Part shown: positions 22,975 through 32,634 of the stretch, piece after piece
Numbering within the stretch: position 1 is the stretch's first letter
Layout of the letters: every line of letters begins with the position of its first letter
Origin: Erythrobacter fulvus
GTDB taxonomy: Bacteria; Pseudomonadota; Alphaproteobacteria; Sphingomonadales; Sphingomonadaceae
Assembly (NCBI RefSeq): GCF_028595285.1
Contig: NZ_JAQQXQ010000001.1
Span: 208,308 to 272,307, forward strand
DNA: 64,000 nucleotides
Direction of reading: 5' to 3'
The notes under the pieces: model-generated
Seen by the model: the letters and a program-made list of their open reading frames with translations, nothing else
Databases searched by the model: none
What the model was told of the DNA's origin: nothing
Program-made: the position numbers and the translations under genes

Positions 22975-22992
22975 ATCACATCAGGATGTGAT
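22975..22992. promoter_or_regulatory. Perfect dyad operator candidate upstream of ribB
   Basis: ATCACATC (22975-22982) and GATGTGAT (22985-22992) are exact inverted copies separated by AG. The dyad ends 11 bases before the ribB ATG on the minus strand, where promoter-bound polymerase or the ribosome would sit. The most economical ligand is the HTH domain fused to RibB. Confidence 0.6.
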
Positions 22993-23078
22993 TGCAAGCG
23001 GGCTGCCCATGGCGAAACAGAGGGGCAACACGCAGCGCAGCGTCCTGCTGGTCAGTTCGGACATCAGATGAAAGGGGA

Positions 23079-23154
<76 letters not shown>

Positions 23155-23275
23155 ATTTCCGACCATGCCGGATCCGCGAGGCGAGGCGTCTGAGACGTCC
23201 CTCGATTCGCGTGAGGCGCTGCATTTAGCGCGTCCCGCCCCGATGGCAAGGGGCTAATCACACGAAAATTCGACG

Positions 23276-24409
23276 TCAGCTCGCCAGTCCGCGGCGCGGG
23301 GCGTTCTGGTTCCAGCGATTGACCATCATCAGCACCCCGATGCAGATCATGTTGGTCAGCATCGAAGACCCGCCGTGGCTCATCCACGGCAAGGGGATAC
23401 CGACCACCGGGGCCATGCCCATCACCATCATCAGATTGACCGCGGCGTAGAAGAAGATCGTTACCACCATTCCGCCCGCAAGCAGGCTGGCAAACCGGTC
23501 TTCCGATTGCTGCGCCACCTTCCAGCCCCACCGCAGAATGATCGCGAAGGCGGCGAGCACGAACAGCCCGCCGATAAAGCCCCATTCTTCGGCCATGGTG
23601 GCAAACACGAAATCGGTGTGCGGTTCGGGCAGGTAGTTGAGGTGGCTTTGCGAGCCTTCGTTGAAGCCCTTGCCGAAAATCCCGCCCGAACCGATCGCGA
23701 TCTTGGACTGGGTGATGTGATAGCCCGCGCCCAGCGGATCGGCTTCGGGATCGAACATCGTCATCACCCGGCGCTGCTGGTATTCCTTCAGTCCGTAGAA
23801 GAAGGCCAGCGGGGCGATCACCATGCCCGCCGCGGCCCCGCCGACGAACCAGCGCATCGGCAGTCCCGCGAGCAGCATCACCATCGCGCCGCCGAAGCCG
23901 ATCGCCAGCGCGGTGCCGAGATCGGGCTGGGTCAGCACCAGCGCCATCGGCAAGGCGACCAGCCCGCCCGGGATCAGCAGCGCGCGCCAGGTATTGGTCA
24001 TGCCGACCGGCAGAGTCGAATAGAACAGCGCCAGCGTTATCACCGCAGTTGGCTTCATCAGCTCGGATGGTTGCAGCACCATGAAGCCGAGGTTGAGCCA
24101 ACGCTGGCTGCCGCCGCCGACAAACCCGACCAGTTCGACCCCGAACAGCATCAGCACGACGACGATATAGGCGGGATAGGTCAGCAGCTTGACCAGATCG
24201 CGCGGAAGCATGGCGATCACGATCGCCATCACCATGAAGATCGTGAAGCGCAGAAGGTGCGAGGCCGCGAAGGGCGTCATTGCGCCGCCGCCTGCCGAAT
24301 AAAGAACTGCCGCGCCAAAACCGACGAGCGCGAACAGCGGGATCAGCATTTCCCATGGCTGGCGGGCGATCGGTTCGGGCACAATCCCGTTGGTGGCTGC
24401 GGTGTTCAT
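23276..24409 (-). CDS. rodA: RodA, SEDS peptidoglycan glycosyltransferase of elongation
   Basis: The 377-residue SEDS-family integral membrane protein polymerises glycan strands in the elongasome with its partner PBP2. About ten membrane spans are visible. Family motifs include GWKVAQQSEDRFASLLAGG and GMAPVVGIPLPWMSHGGSSM, where the P-x-x-S-x-G-G-S signature near the C-terminus marks RodA/FtsW. KIAIGSGGIFGKGF is the conserved extracytoplasmic loop. It overlaps mrdA as ATGA and is the last gene of the mreBCD-mrdA-rodA operon. Confidence 0.95.
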   Translation of the reverse strand: MNTAATNGIVPEPIARQPWEMLIPLFALVGFGAAVLYSAGGGAMTPFAASHLLRFTIFMVMAIVIAMLPRDLVKLLTYPAYIVVVLMLFGVELVGFVGGGSQRWLNLGFMVLQPSELMKPTAVITLALFYSTLPVGMTNTWRALLIPGGLVALPMALVLTQPDLGTALAIGFGGAMVMLLAGLPMRWFVGGAAAGMVIAPLAFFYGLKEYQQRRVMTMFDPEADPLGAGYHITQSKIAIGSGGIFGKGFNEGSQSHLNYLPEPHTDFVFATMAEEWGFIGGLFVLAAFAIILRWGWKVAQQSEDRFASLLAGGMVVTIFFYAAVNLMMVMGMAPVVGIPLPWMSHGGSSMLTNMICIGVLMMVNRWNQNAPRRGLAS

Positions 24410-26580
24410 TGCGCTGTGCCTCCATCGGTCAGGGGTGACGGGGAGGCGACGGGCGCGGCTTCGCCGGGTACGCCCACGGATGGCTCGTCCGGAACAGCCG
24501 GTTCCACCGGTGCGGACGGCGGCGGCGTGCCTGAAGGATTGGCCTCGGGCCGCGGCGCGATCACGTCGTCGGCAATCGCCTGTGACTGCGCCGCAGCGAC
24601 CCGGGCCTCGGCCTCGACCCGGTCGAAGATTTCCTCGTCACGACGGGGCGGACGGCTGACAGCCGCGCCGCGCTCGGCGGCATAGGCGGCATAACGCGCG
24701 TCGAGCCGCTGCTGCGCGGTGCCGCCCCATTGTGCCTCCAGTGCGCTGAGCGCCTCCATTCCCTTGGCCGGATCGAACAGGAAGGTCATCACGTCGCGCG
24801 CGATCGGATAGGCCGCGCCTGAGCCGCCGCCATGCTCGATCACCACCGCGCCGGCATAGCGCGGGTTGTCATAGGGGGCGAAGAAGATGAACAGCCCGTG
24901 GTCCCGATATTTCCACGGGCCGGACTTGCCGTTCGATATGGAAAGCGAGACGACCTGCGCCGTGCCGGTCTTGCCAGCCAGCTGCACGCCGTCGATCGGT
25001 AGCCGCGCGCGCCCAGCCGTGCCGGGGCCGTTGACGACGTCGCTCATCGCCTGACGGACATATTCGACCTGCTCGGCCGGAAAGTCGATATTGTCGAAGC
25101 CCCTGGGGCTCGTGTCGAGCGTCAGGCGCGGCATCACGTGACGGCCGGTGGCAAGGCGCGAGGCCATCACGGCTAGTTGCAGGGGACTGGAGAGCATGTA
25201 GCCCTGACCGATGGTGGCGTTGACCGTGTCGAAGGTCTGCCATTCGCGGCCCCACTTCTTCATTTTCCATTCGGGATCGGGCACCGTGCCGTAGAACTGG
25301 CTGGTGACGGGCAGGGGGAATTCCTGCCCCATTCCGCAACGCCGCGCCATCGCCGCGATCGGGTCCATCCCGACGCGCTGGGCCATGGCATAGAAATAGA
25401 CGTCGCAGCTCTGGTAGATGCCCTTGGCCATATCCACCGCGCCATGCCCGCGCCGGTTCCAGCAGCCGAAAACGCGGTTGCCGACGCGCAAGCCACCGCC
25501 GCAATAGACCGTTTCATTGGGGTCGATGCCCTGTTGCATCAGCGCCATCGAAACCATCGGCTTTACCGTGGAGCCGGGGGGATAGAGGCCTTTCAGCACC
25601 TTGTTGCGCAGCGGCACGCGCTCGTCGTCGCGCAGCATCGCATATTCGACGCTGCCGATCCCGTCGGAAAAGGAATTGGGATCAAAGCTCGGCATCGAGG
25701 CCATGCACAGCAGGTCGCCGCTGCGGCAGTCCATCACCACCACCGATCCGCTTTCCAGACCGATGCGGCGGGCGGCGTAATCCTGAAGCGGCCCGTCGAT
25801 GGTCAGGCGCACGGGATCGCCCTGAATATCCTCGCGGGTTTCCAGATCGCGCACGATCCGTCCGGACGCGGTGACTTCGACCCGCCGTGCGCCCGGGATG
25901 CCGCGCAGTTCTTTCTCGAACTGCTTTTCCAGCCCGTCCTTGCCGATCTTGTAGCCGGGGGTGATCAGCAGCGGGTTTGGGTCTTTCTCGAACTCCTCGG
26001 CCGATGCGGGGCCGACATAGCCGATCAGGTGGCCGACGCTGGAGGCGGTGGGATAATAGCGCGAGAAGCCGCGTTGCGGCACCACCCCTTGCAGATCGGG
26101 CAGGCGCACGCTGATGGCAGCGAATTGTTCGTAATCGAGCCCGCTGGCGACCTCGACCGGCTGAAACCCGCGCGATTCCGAAATCTTGTCCTTGATGTCG
26201 GCAATGCGGGTCGGTTCCAGCGACAACAGCTCGCCCAGCTTGTCGATCGTGCCTTCGGGATCGGCGAGACGATCGGGAATGATGTCGACGCGGAAATCGG
26301 CGCGATTGGAGGCCAGCGGCGCGCCGTCGCGATCGAGGATCCAACCACGGCGGGGCGGGATCAGCGACAGGTTGACGCGGTTGCTTTCGGATTCGAGCCG
26401 GTATTTCTCGTTTTCCGCAATCGCCAGATAGCCCATGCGCGCGGCCAGCAGCAGGCCGATGCCGCCCTGAACCGTCCCGATCAGGATCGTCCGCCGCTCG
26501 AAGGAGCTGCGCAGGATCGAGGCATTCACGATCTTCCGGGGGCGTGGCCGGCGCTTGCCGCCGGGCAGAAAGGATTTCAC
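24406..26580 (-). CDS. mrdA: Penicillin-binding protein 2 (elongation transpeptidase)
   Basis: The 724-residue class B PBP crosslinks lateral-wall peptidoglycan. One N-terminal membrane anchor (IGTVQGGIGLLLAARMGYLA) is followed by the dimerisation domain and then the transpeptidase domain. That domain has SxxK in PPGSTVKPMVSMAL, SxN-type YQSCDVYFYA and LAGKTGTAQVV. It starts with GTG at 26580 inside the mreD stop (GTGA). The C-terminus carries an extra Pro/Glu/Ser-rich tail of about 90 residues, longer than the roughly 630-residue E. coli PBP2; its purpose is unknown. Confidence 0.95.
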   Translation of the reverse strand: MKSFLPGGKRRPRPRKIVNASILRSSFERRTILIGTVQGGIGLLLAARMGYLAIAENEKYRLESESNRVNLSLIPPRRGWILDRDGAPLASNRADFRVDIIPDRLADPEGTIDKLGELLSLEPTRIADIKDKISESRGFQPVEVASGLDYEQFAAISVRLPDLQGVVPQRGFSRYYPTASSVGHLIGYVGPASAEEFEKDPNPLLITPGYKIGKDGLEKQFEKELRGIPGARRVEVTASGRIVRDLETREDIQGDPVRLTIDGPLQDYAARRIGLESGSVVVMDCRSGDLLCMASMPSFDPNSFSDGIGSVEYAMLRDDERVPLRNKVLKGLYPPGSTVKPMVSMALMQQGIDPNETVYCGGGLRVGNRVFGCWNRRGHGAVDMAKGIYQSCDVYFYAMAQRVGMDPIAAMARRCGMGQEFPLPVTSQFYGTVPDPEWKMKKWGREWQTFDTVNATIGQGYMLSSPLQLAVMASRLATGRHVMPRLTLDTSPRGFDNIDFPAEQVEYVRQAMSDVVNGPGTAGRARLPIDGVQLAGKTGTAQVVSLSISNGKSGPWKYRDHGLFIFFAPYDNPRYAGAVVIEHGGGSGAAYPIARDVMTFLFDPAKGMEALSALEAQWGGTAQQRLDARYAAYAAERGAAVSRPPRRDEEIFDRVEAEARVAAAQSQAIADDVIAPRPEANPSGTPPPSAPVEPAVPDEPSVGVPGEAAPVASPSPLTDGGTAQ

Positions 26581-27131
26581 CCGATCCTCCGGGCCCGGGC
26601 GAGCCGGAATCGGTCAAGACTGGCAACCATGCGCGCCAGTATCGGGTAGAGCAGCACCGACAGCAAGGCCTGCGGCAGCGCCACCACCAGCAGTTCCGGC
26701 GTCACCCGCGCGCCCGACAGCAGTAGTGTCGCCAGCCAGTAAAGCAGCGAGGCAAGACCGGCGGTGAACCAGTCCTGCCAGAACCCGCGCCACGGGAAGC
26801 GTGCCTCCATCAGTTCGAAGGCGATCATCGTCAGCGACCACAGCATCACGCCGCTGCCGAAGGGCTGCCCGCTGAACAGATCGTCGAACGCCCCGAGCGG
26901 AACGCCGGCCCACAGCGGCAGCAGGCCCGGACGCATCAGCCGCCACGCGACCAGCGTCAGGTAACCGAGCGGGGGAACAACCGGCATGACGTCGGCAATC
27001 AGCAGCACCGGCAGCAGCGATCCCAGCATGATCGACAGATAGGGGACGCTCCCGGCGCGCAGCGGCGACTGGGTGCGGTTGATGCGGCTGCCATAGGGGT
27101 CGGAACGCGCCCGCGGATTGAGCCGCTCCAT
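26577..27131 (-). CDS. mreD: Rod-shape-determining protein MreD
   Basis: The 184-residue polytopic membrane protein shows five or six hydrophobic spans (PYLSIMLGSLLPVLLIADV, LGYLTLVAWRLMRPGLLPLW, then LLYWLATLLLSGA). The motif WAGVPLGAFDDLFSGQPFGS is typical of MreD. It is thought to help couple MreC and the synthases. It overlaps mreC by one base (TAATG) and mrdA by GTGA, so the order mreC-mreD-mrdA is tightly coupled. Confidence 0.92.
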   Translation of the reverse strand: MERLNPRARSDPYGSRINRTQSPLRAGSVPYLSIMLGSLLPVLLIADVMPVVPPLGYLTLVAWRLMRPGLLPLWAGVPLGAFDDLFSGQPFGSGVMLWSLTMIAFELMEARFPWRGFWQDWFTAGLASLLYWLATLLLSGARVTPELLVVALPQALLSVLLYPILARMVASLDRFRLARARRIG

Positions 27132-28081
27132 TACCGGCGGTCCTCCGCGCTTGCCGCAGGAGAGGCCTCGTTGCCGGCTTGCGCGGGCTCGCCTTCCGGT
27201 TCGAGCGGCGCGCGCGGCGCGCGCAGCGCAGCGACGGCATCGGGCTGGTGGATCGGCTCGACCGCGACGAAATTGGTGGCGGAAGGTTCGGCCACCAGCC
27301 GCGCGATGCCGCCGTCGGGGGTGATCTTGCTGATGATCGCCACGGCCACGCCCGGACGGTAATACCCGCCCGCACCGCTGGTCACCATCAGATCGCCGAC
27401 CTTGAGCGGATTGATGCCGAGATTGACCAGCCGCACCCGCAGCAAACCATCGCCGCGCCCCTCGGCAAAGGCGACAACATCGCCCTTGGCACGGCGCACC
27501 GGCAGCACGCTTTCGCTATCGGTCAGCAGCAGCACGCGGGCCGAATTGCGCCCGGTTTCCAGCACCCGCCCGACGACGCCGCGTTCCGATACTACCGGCA
27601 TGCCCGGCGTCACCCCGTCGCTGCGCCCGACACCGAGAAAGGCGAGCCGCCGCCCGCTTGCGGCCGTGGAGCCGACCAGCCGCGCGGTTGCCACCGGCTT
27701 GGCTTCGTCCGCCCGCAGATCGAGCAGCGCGCGCAAGCGGCGGTTCTCGGCCCTGACAGCTTCAACCTCGGCCAGCCGGATGCGGGCGAGTTCGATTTCC
27801 TCGCGCAGCGCCGCGTTCTGGCTTCCTGCCCTGAAATAGCCGCCGATGCCTGCGAAAAAGCCCTGACCACCTGTGCGCGTTGCCGCAGTGACTTCACCCG
27901 CCGGCGCGATGACGTCGCCGGCCGCGCCGCGCAAGGGTGCGAAAGCCGCAGGCTGCCACAAGGACAGCAGCAGCAGTCCGAAGCCCAGCAACGCCCCGGC
28001 ACCGGCCAGCAGGTAGCCGGTGAAGACCGAGAATTGTGCCTTCTTCGAGAAGCCCGACCGTCGCGATGAAGGCGGCGCCAT
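27131..28081 (-). CDS. mreC: Rod-shape-determining protein MreC
   Basis: The 316-residue bitopic protein has a cytoplasmic head, a membrane anchor (GYLLAGAGALLGFGLLLLSL, about 22-41), a periplasmic coiled coil (ALREEIELARIRLAEVEAVR) and the beta-barrel domain (GMPVVSERGVVGRVLETG). It scaffolds PBP2 and RodA. A Pro/Glu/Ala-rich C-terminal tail of about 45 residues is typical of alphaproteobacterial MreC. It lies 49 bases after mreB and overlaps mreD. Confidence 0.93.
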   Translation of the reverse strand: MAPPSSRRSGFSKKAQFSVFTGYLLAGAGALLGFGLLLLSLWQPAAFAPLRGAAGDVIAPAGEVTAATRTGGQGFFAGIGGYFRAGSQNAALREEIELARIRLAEVEAVRAENRRLRALLDLRADEAKPVATARLVGSTAASGRRLAFLGVGRSDGVTPGMPVVSERGVVGRVLETGRNSARVLLLTDSESVLPVRRAKGDVVAFAEGRGDGLLRVRLVNLGINPLKVGDLMVTSGAGGYYRPGVAVAIISKITPDGGIARLVAEPSATNFVAVEPIHQPDAVAALRAPRAPLEPEGEPAQAGNEASPAASAEDRR

Positions 28082-28130
28082 GGCTTTTCGTCCCCTTCTG
28101 CCGGATCCCCCGGCGTCAGGCCGATGCGGC

Positions 28131-29252
<1,122 letters not shown>

Positions 29253-29377
29253 TTATGACATGACGCAAGTCGCCTAGCGAATCCGCGCCCAAAACGCCAA
29301 AATATTTGTCGTCGCTGCTGGTGATTTCTGGGTCTTCACCCTCGAATTTGCGACCGCTGACGGCTAGCGTGCGACAA

Positions 29378-31234
29378 ATGCCCGAAATCCGCCGCCTCCC
29401 GTCCGCTCTTGTGAACCGCATTGCCGCGGGAGAGGTGGTCGAACGCCCTGCGGCGGCGCTGAAAGAGCTGGTGGAAAACGCGATCGATGCCGGCGCGCGG
29501 CGAATCGGTGTCGTGCTGGCCGAAGGGGGCTTGGCGCGGATCGAGGTTGTCGATGACGGCTGCGGGATGGGGCCGGAGCCAATCGCGCTGGCGCTGGAAC
29601 GTCATGCGACGTCGAAACTGCCTGACTCGCTGATCGGCCCCGATGGCGCGATCGAACTGGTAACGACGCTGGGCTTTCGCGGTGAAGCGCTGCCCTCCAT
29701 CGCCAGCGTCGCGCGGCTGACCATCGAAAGCCGCGAACAGGGCGCGGCCGAAGGTTGGCGCCGCGTGGTCGATCACGGCGCGCTGCTGGCGGACGAGCCT
29801 GCCGCGCTGCCGCCGGGCACGCGGGTGCGGGTGGAGGAACTGTTCGCCAAAGTGCCCGCGCGCCGGAAATTCCTGCGCACGGCGCGCAGCGAATATGCCG
29901 CCTGCCTTGATGTGGTGCGCCGTCTGGCGATGGCGCGGCCCGACATTGCCTTCACGCTTGAAACACTGGGCGACGGGGCCAAGCGTACGGTTCTCTCGCT
30001 GCAAGCGGGTGAGGAACTGGCGACCCGCGTGGCGCGGATCATCGCGCATGAATTGAAGGACAATTCGGTCCCCATCGAAATCGAGCGCGACACGCCGCAC
30101 GGGGTGATGCGGCTGACGGGTGTGGCGGGGCTGCCCACGTGGAACCGCGGCGTGGCCGATCACCAGTATCTGTTTGTCAATGGCCGTCCGGTGAAGGACC
30201 GGCTGCTGGTCGGTGCGGTGCGCGGGGCCTATTCCGACATGCTCGCGCGTGATCGCCACGCGGTGCTGGCGCTGTTCCTCGACCTGCCGCCGCAGGATGT
30301 CGATGTGAACGTCCATCCGGCGAAAACCGAGGTGCGCTTCCGCGATTCTGCGGGGGTGCGCGGGTTTATCGTCAGCGGGCTGCGACAGGCGCTGGCGACA
30401 GGTGACCGCCGGAGCGCGCAGGGGCCTGATCGCGGTGCGATGGCGCGGTGGGTGAGTGAGCCCGTCGCACCTGCTCCTGCGCCCGCATCGCCGACGCTGG
30501 AAAGCATTTTCTCCGGGCGTGACTGGACTGCACCCCAGGCCCGCCTTGGCGAAGCGCGCCCGCAATGGAACGCGCCGCTGGCCCAACCGCACGGCCGTGC
30601 CGAGGAAGCCGCGCCTGTTCCGGAGGAAGCGCGCCAGTATCCGCTCGGCATTGCGCGCGGGCAGGTCGCCAACACCTATATCGTCGCGGAAGCCGCCGAC
30701 GGGCTGGTGCTGGTGGATCAGCACGCCGCGCACGAACGCCTTGTGCTTGAACGCCTGCGCGCGGCCGGTGCGGACGAGGGCATGCGCCGTTCGCAAGCCC
30801 TGCTGGTGCCCGATGTGGTCGAACTGGACGAAGTCGATTGTGACCGCTTGGAAGATGCCGTCGAGGGGCTGGCCCGCTACGGCCTCGTGATCGAACGCTT
30901 CGGGCCAAGTGCGATGCTGGTGCGGGCGGTGCCATCCGCCATCGCCAAGGCCGACACCGCCAAGCTGCTGACGGACCTTGCCGACGACATCGCCAAGCAC
31001 GGCAAGCAGGAGGATAGCGGCGCGCTGCTGCTGGCCGAGCGGCTCGAACTGGTGTTGGCGACCATGGCCTGCCACGGATCGGTGCGGGCCGGGCGGGTTC
31101 TCAGTGTGGCCGAGATGAACGCCCTGTTGAGGGAGATGGAAGCGACGCCGAGGTCAGGACAGTGTAACCACGGGCGGCCGACATGGGTGAAGCTCAGCAT
31201 GGAAGACGTCGAGAAGCTGTTCGGGCGGCATTGA
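29378..31234 (+). CDS. mutL: DNA mismatch repair protein MutL (endonuclease type)
   Basis: The 618-residue MutL starts MPEIRRLPSALVNRIAAGEV at 29378. The earlier in-frame start adds residues with no family match. The GHKL ATPase shows ELVENAIDAGA, DDGCGMGPEP and LGFRGEALPSIASVA. The C-terminal domain has the endonuclease motif DQHAAHERLVLE, matching DQHA(x)2E(x)4E, together with MACHGSVRAG and CNHGRP that complete the metal site. It therefore nicks DNA itself, as expected in a bacterium without MutH. A Pro/Ala-rich linker separates the two halves at about 335-420. Confidence 0.97.
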   Translation: MPEIRRLPSALVNRIAAGEVVERPAAALKELVENAIDAGARRIGVVLAEGGLARIEVVDDGCGMGPEPIALALERHATSKLPDSLIGPDGAIELVTTLGFRGEALPSIASVARLTIESREQGAAEGWRRVVDHGALLADEPAALPPGTRVRVEELFAKVPARRKFLRTARSEYAACLDVVRRLAMARPDIAFTLETLGDGAKRTVLSLQAGEELATRVARIIAHELKDNSVPIEIERDTPHGVMRLTGVAGLPTWNRGVADHQYLFVNGRPVKDRLLVGAVRGAYSDMLARDRHAVLALFLDLPPQDVDVNVHPAKTEVRFRDSAGVRGFIVSGLRQALATGDRRSAQGPDRGAMARWVSEPVAPAPAPASPTLESIFSGRDWTAPQARLGEARPQWNAPLAQPHGRAEEAAPVPEEARQYPLGIARGQVANTYIVAEAADGLVLVDQHAAHERLVLERLRAAGADEGMRRSQALLVPDVVELDEVDCDRLEDAVEGLARYGLVIERFGPSAMLVRAVPSAIAKADTAKLLTDLADDIAKHGKQEDSGALLLAERLELVLATMACHGSVRAGRVLSVAEMNALLREMEATPRSGQCNHGRPTWVKLSMEDVEKLFGRH

Positions 31235-31331
31235 GGCGCGAACTCAACAATCGATCCCGACCGCAGACGCTAGTCCTCCATGTATAACCGGTCTGTCTCT
31301 AACCCTTACGGGACTTTGCGAAGGATTGCTC

Positions 31332-31427
31332 ATGGAACCGAAGACGATAGCGGTAGTGTTGCCCTTGTTGGCCATTATCGCGACGCTGATCGCCATTCTC
31401 GCAAACAGGAAAAACGACGACGATTGA
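31332..31427 (+). CDS. 31-residue single-span membrane peptide
   Basis: A 31-codon ORF starts with ATG preceded by AAGGA at a spacing of 6 bases. The peptide starts MEPKTIAVVLPLLAII. One continuous hydrophobic helix spans about residues 5-24, and the end is charged (NRKNDDD). The strong ribosome site and the classic transmembrane-plus-charged-tail composition argue for translation. It lies between mutL and the convergent ychF. Function unknown; similar tiny membrane proteins regulate larger membrane partners. Confidence 0.5.
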   Translation: MEPKTIAVVLPLLAIIATLIAILANRKNDDD

Positions 31428-31466
31428 TCGCCTTTAATCGCGCCCGGTGCCGTCGCCGTCGCCCCG

Positions 31467-32567
31467 TCAAACGTTGAACTTGAACAGCAGCACATCCCCG
31501 TCCTGCACCACGTATTCCTTGCCTTCCTGCCGCAGCTTGCCCGCTTCCTTCGCGCCGCTTTCGCCGCCCAGCGTGACGTAGTCGTCATAGGCAATCGTTT
31601 CTGCGCGGATGAAGCCGCGTTCGAAGTCGCTATGGATCTCGCCTGCCGCCTGCGGGGCCTTGGCACCATCGGGGAAGGTCCATGCGCGGGCTTCCTTGGG
31701 GCCGGCGGTGAAGAAGGTTTTCAGGCCCAGCAGCTTGTATCCGGCGCGGATCACCCGCGACAGGCCGCTTTCCTCAAGGCCGAGCGCTTCGAGGAATTCA
31801 CCCCGGTCTTCCACCGGCATCGCGACCAATTCGGCTTCGATCGCGGCTGACACCACCACGGCTTCGGCCCCTTCGGCCGCGGCCTTTTCGAACACCTTAG
31901 CCGACAGATCATTGCCGGTCGCCGCGTCTTCTTCGGCCACGTTGCAGACGTAAAGCACTGGCTTGGCGGTGAGGAGCTGCGCTTGGCGGAACAGCCGCTC
32001 TTCCTCGTCGTCCTTGGGCTCGGTCAGGCGAGCGGGCTTGCCGTCGCGCAGCAGTTCGAGCGCCTGTCCCAGCACGCTCGCCATGGCCTTGGCTTCCTTG
32101 TCGCCCGCCGCGCCGCGCTTGGCCGCAGCAGGCACCCGCTTTTCGAGGCTTTCGAGGTCCGCCAGCATCAGCTCGGTCTCGACCACTTCGGCGTCGGCAA
32201 TCGGATCGACCTTGTTGGCGACGTGCTGGATATCGTCATCCTCGAAACAGCGCAGCACATGGACGATCGCGTCCACCTCGCGGATATTGCCGAGGAACTG
32301 GTTGCCGAGGCCTTCGCCCTTGCTCGCGCCCTTCACAAGGCCGGCGATGTCGACGAAGCCCAGCTGGGTTTCGATGATCTTGGCGCTGCCCGCGATGGCG
32401 GCGATCTTCTGCAGCCGCTGGTCCGGCACCGCGACCTGCCCGACATTGGGCTCGATCGTGCAGAAGGGATAATTGGCCGCCTGCGCCGCCTGCGTCTCGG
32501 TGAGCGCATTGAACAGAGTGGACTTGCCGACATTCGGCAGGCCGACGATCCCGCAACGGAAACCCAT
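31467..32567 (-). CDS. ychF: YchF/OLA1-type ribosome-binding ATPase
   Basis: The 366-residue Obg-superfamily P-loop protein has G1 GLPNVGKSTLFNALT, G3 DIAGLVKGASKGEGLG and the G4 variant CNVAE in place of NKxD. That variant explains its preference for ATP over GTP. A coiled-coil insertion follows, and a C-terminal TGS domain (LKTFFTAGPKEARAWTF, then GAKAPQAAGEIHSDFE) completes it. YchF binds ribosomes and is linked to stress responses. It converges with mutL and the small peptide gene. Confidence 0.96.
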   Translation of the reverse strand: MGFRCGIVGLPNVGKSTLFNALTETQAAQAANYPFCTIEPNVGQVAVPDQRLQKIAAIAGSAKIIETQLGFVDIAGLVKGASKGEGLGNQFLGNIREVDAIVHVLRCFEDDDIQHVANKVDPIADAEVVETELMLADLESLEKRVPAAAKRGAAGDKEAKAMASVLGQALELLRDGKPARLTEPKDDEEERLFRQAQLLTAKPVLYVCNVAEEDAATGNDLSAKVFEKAAAEGAEAVVVSAAIEAELVAMPVEDRGEFLEALGLEESGLSRVIRAGYKLLGLKTFFTAGPKEARAWTFPDGAKAPQAAGEIHSDFERGFIRAETIAYDDYVTLGGESGAKEAGKLRQEGKEYVVQDGDVLLFKFNV

Positions 32568-32634
32568 GATGAATTCTCTTGCCTAGCTGGAAAGCGCTGG
32601 CCCTTAGCGGGCGCGCGGGGCGCTGGCTAGAGCC

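Noticed and set aside
22993..23078. FMN riboswitch upstream of ribB
   Set aside because: The gap between tRNA-Lys and ribB is too short and lacks the conserved FMN element boxes.
23375..24685. Plus-strand open frame opposite rodA
   Set aside because: His-rich and repetitive composition is what a reverse reading of membrane codons gives; no start context.
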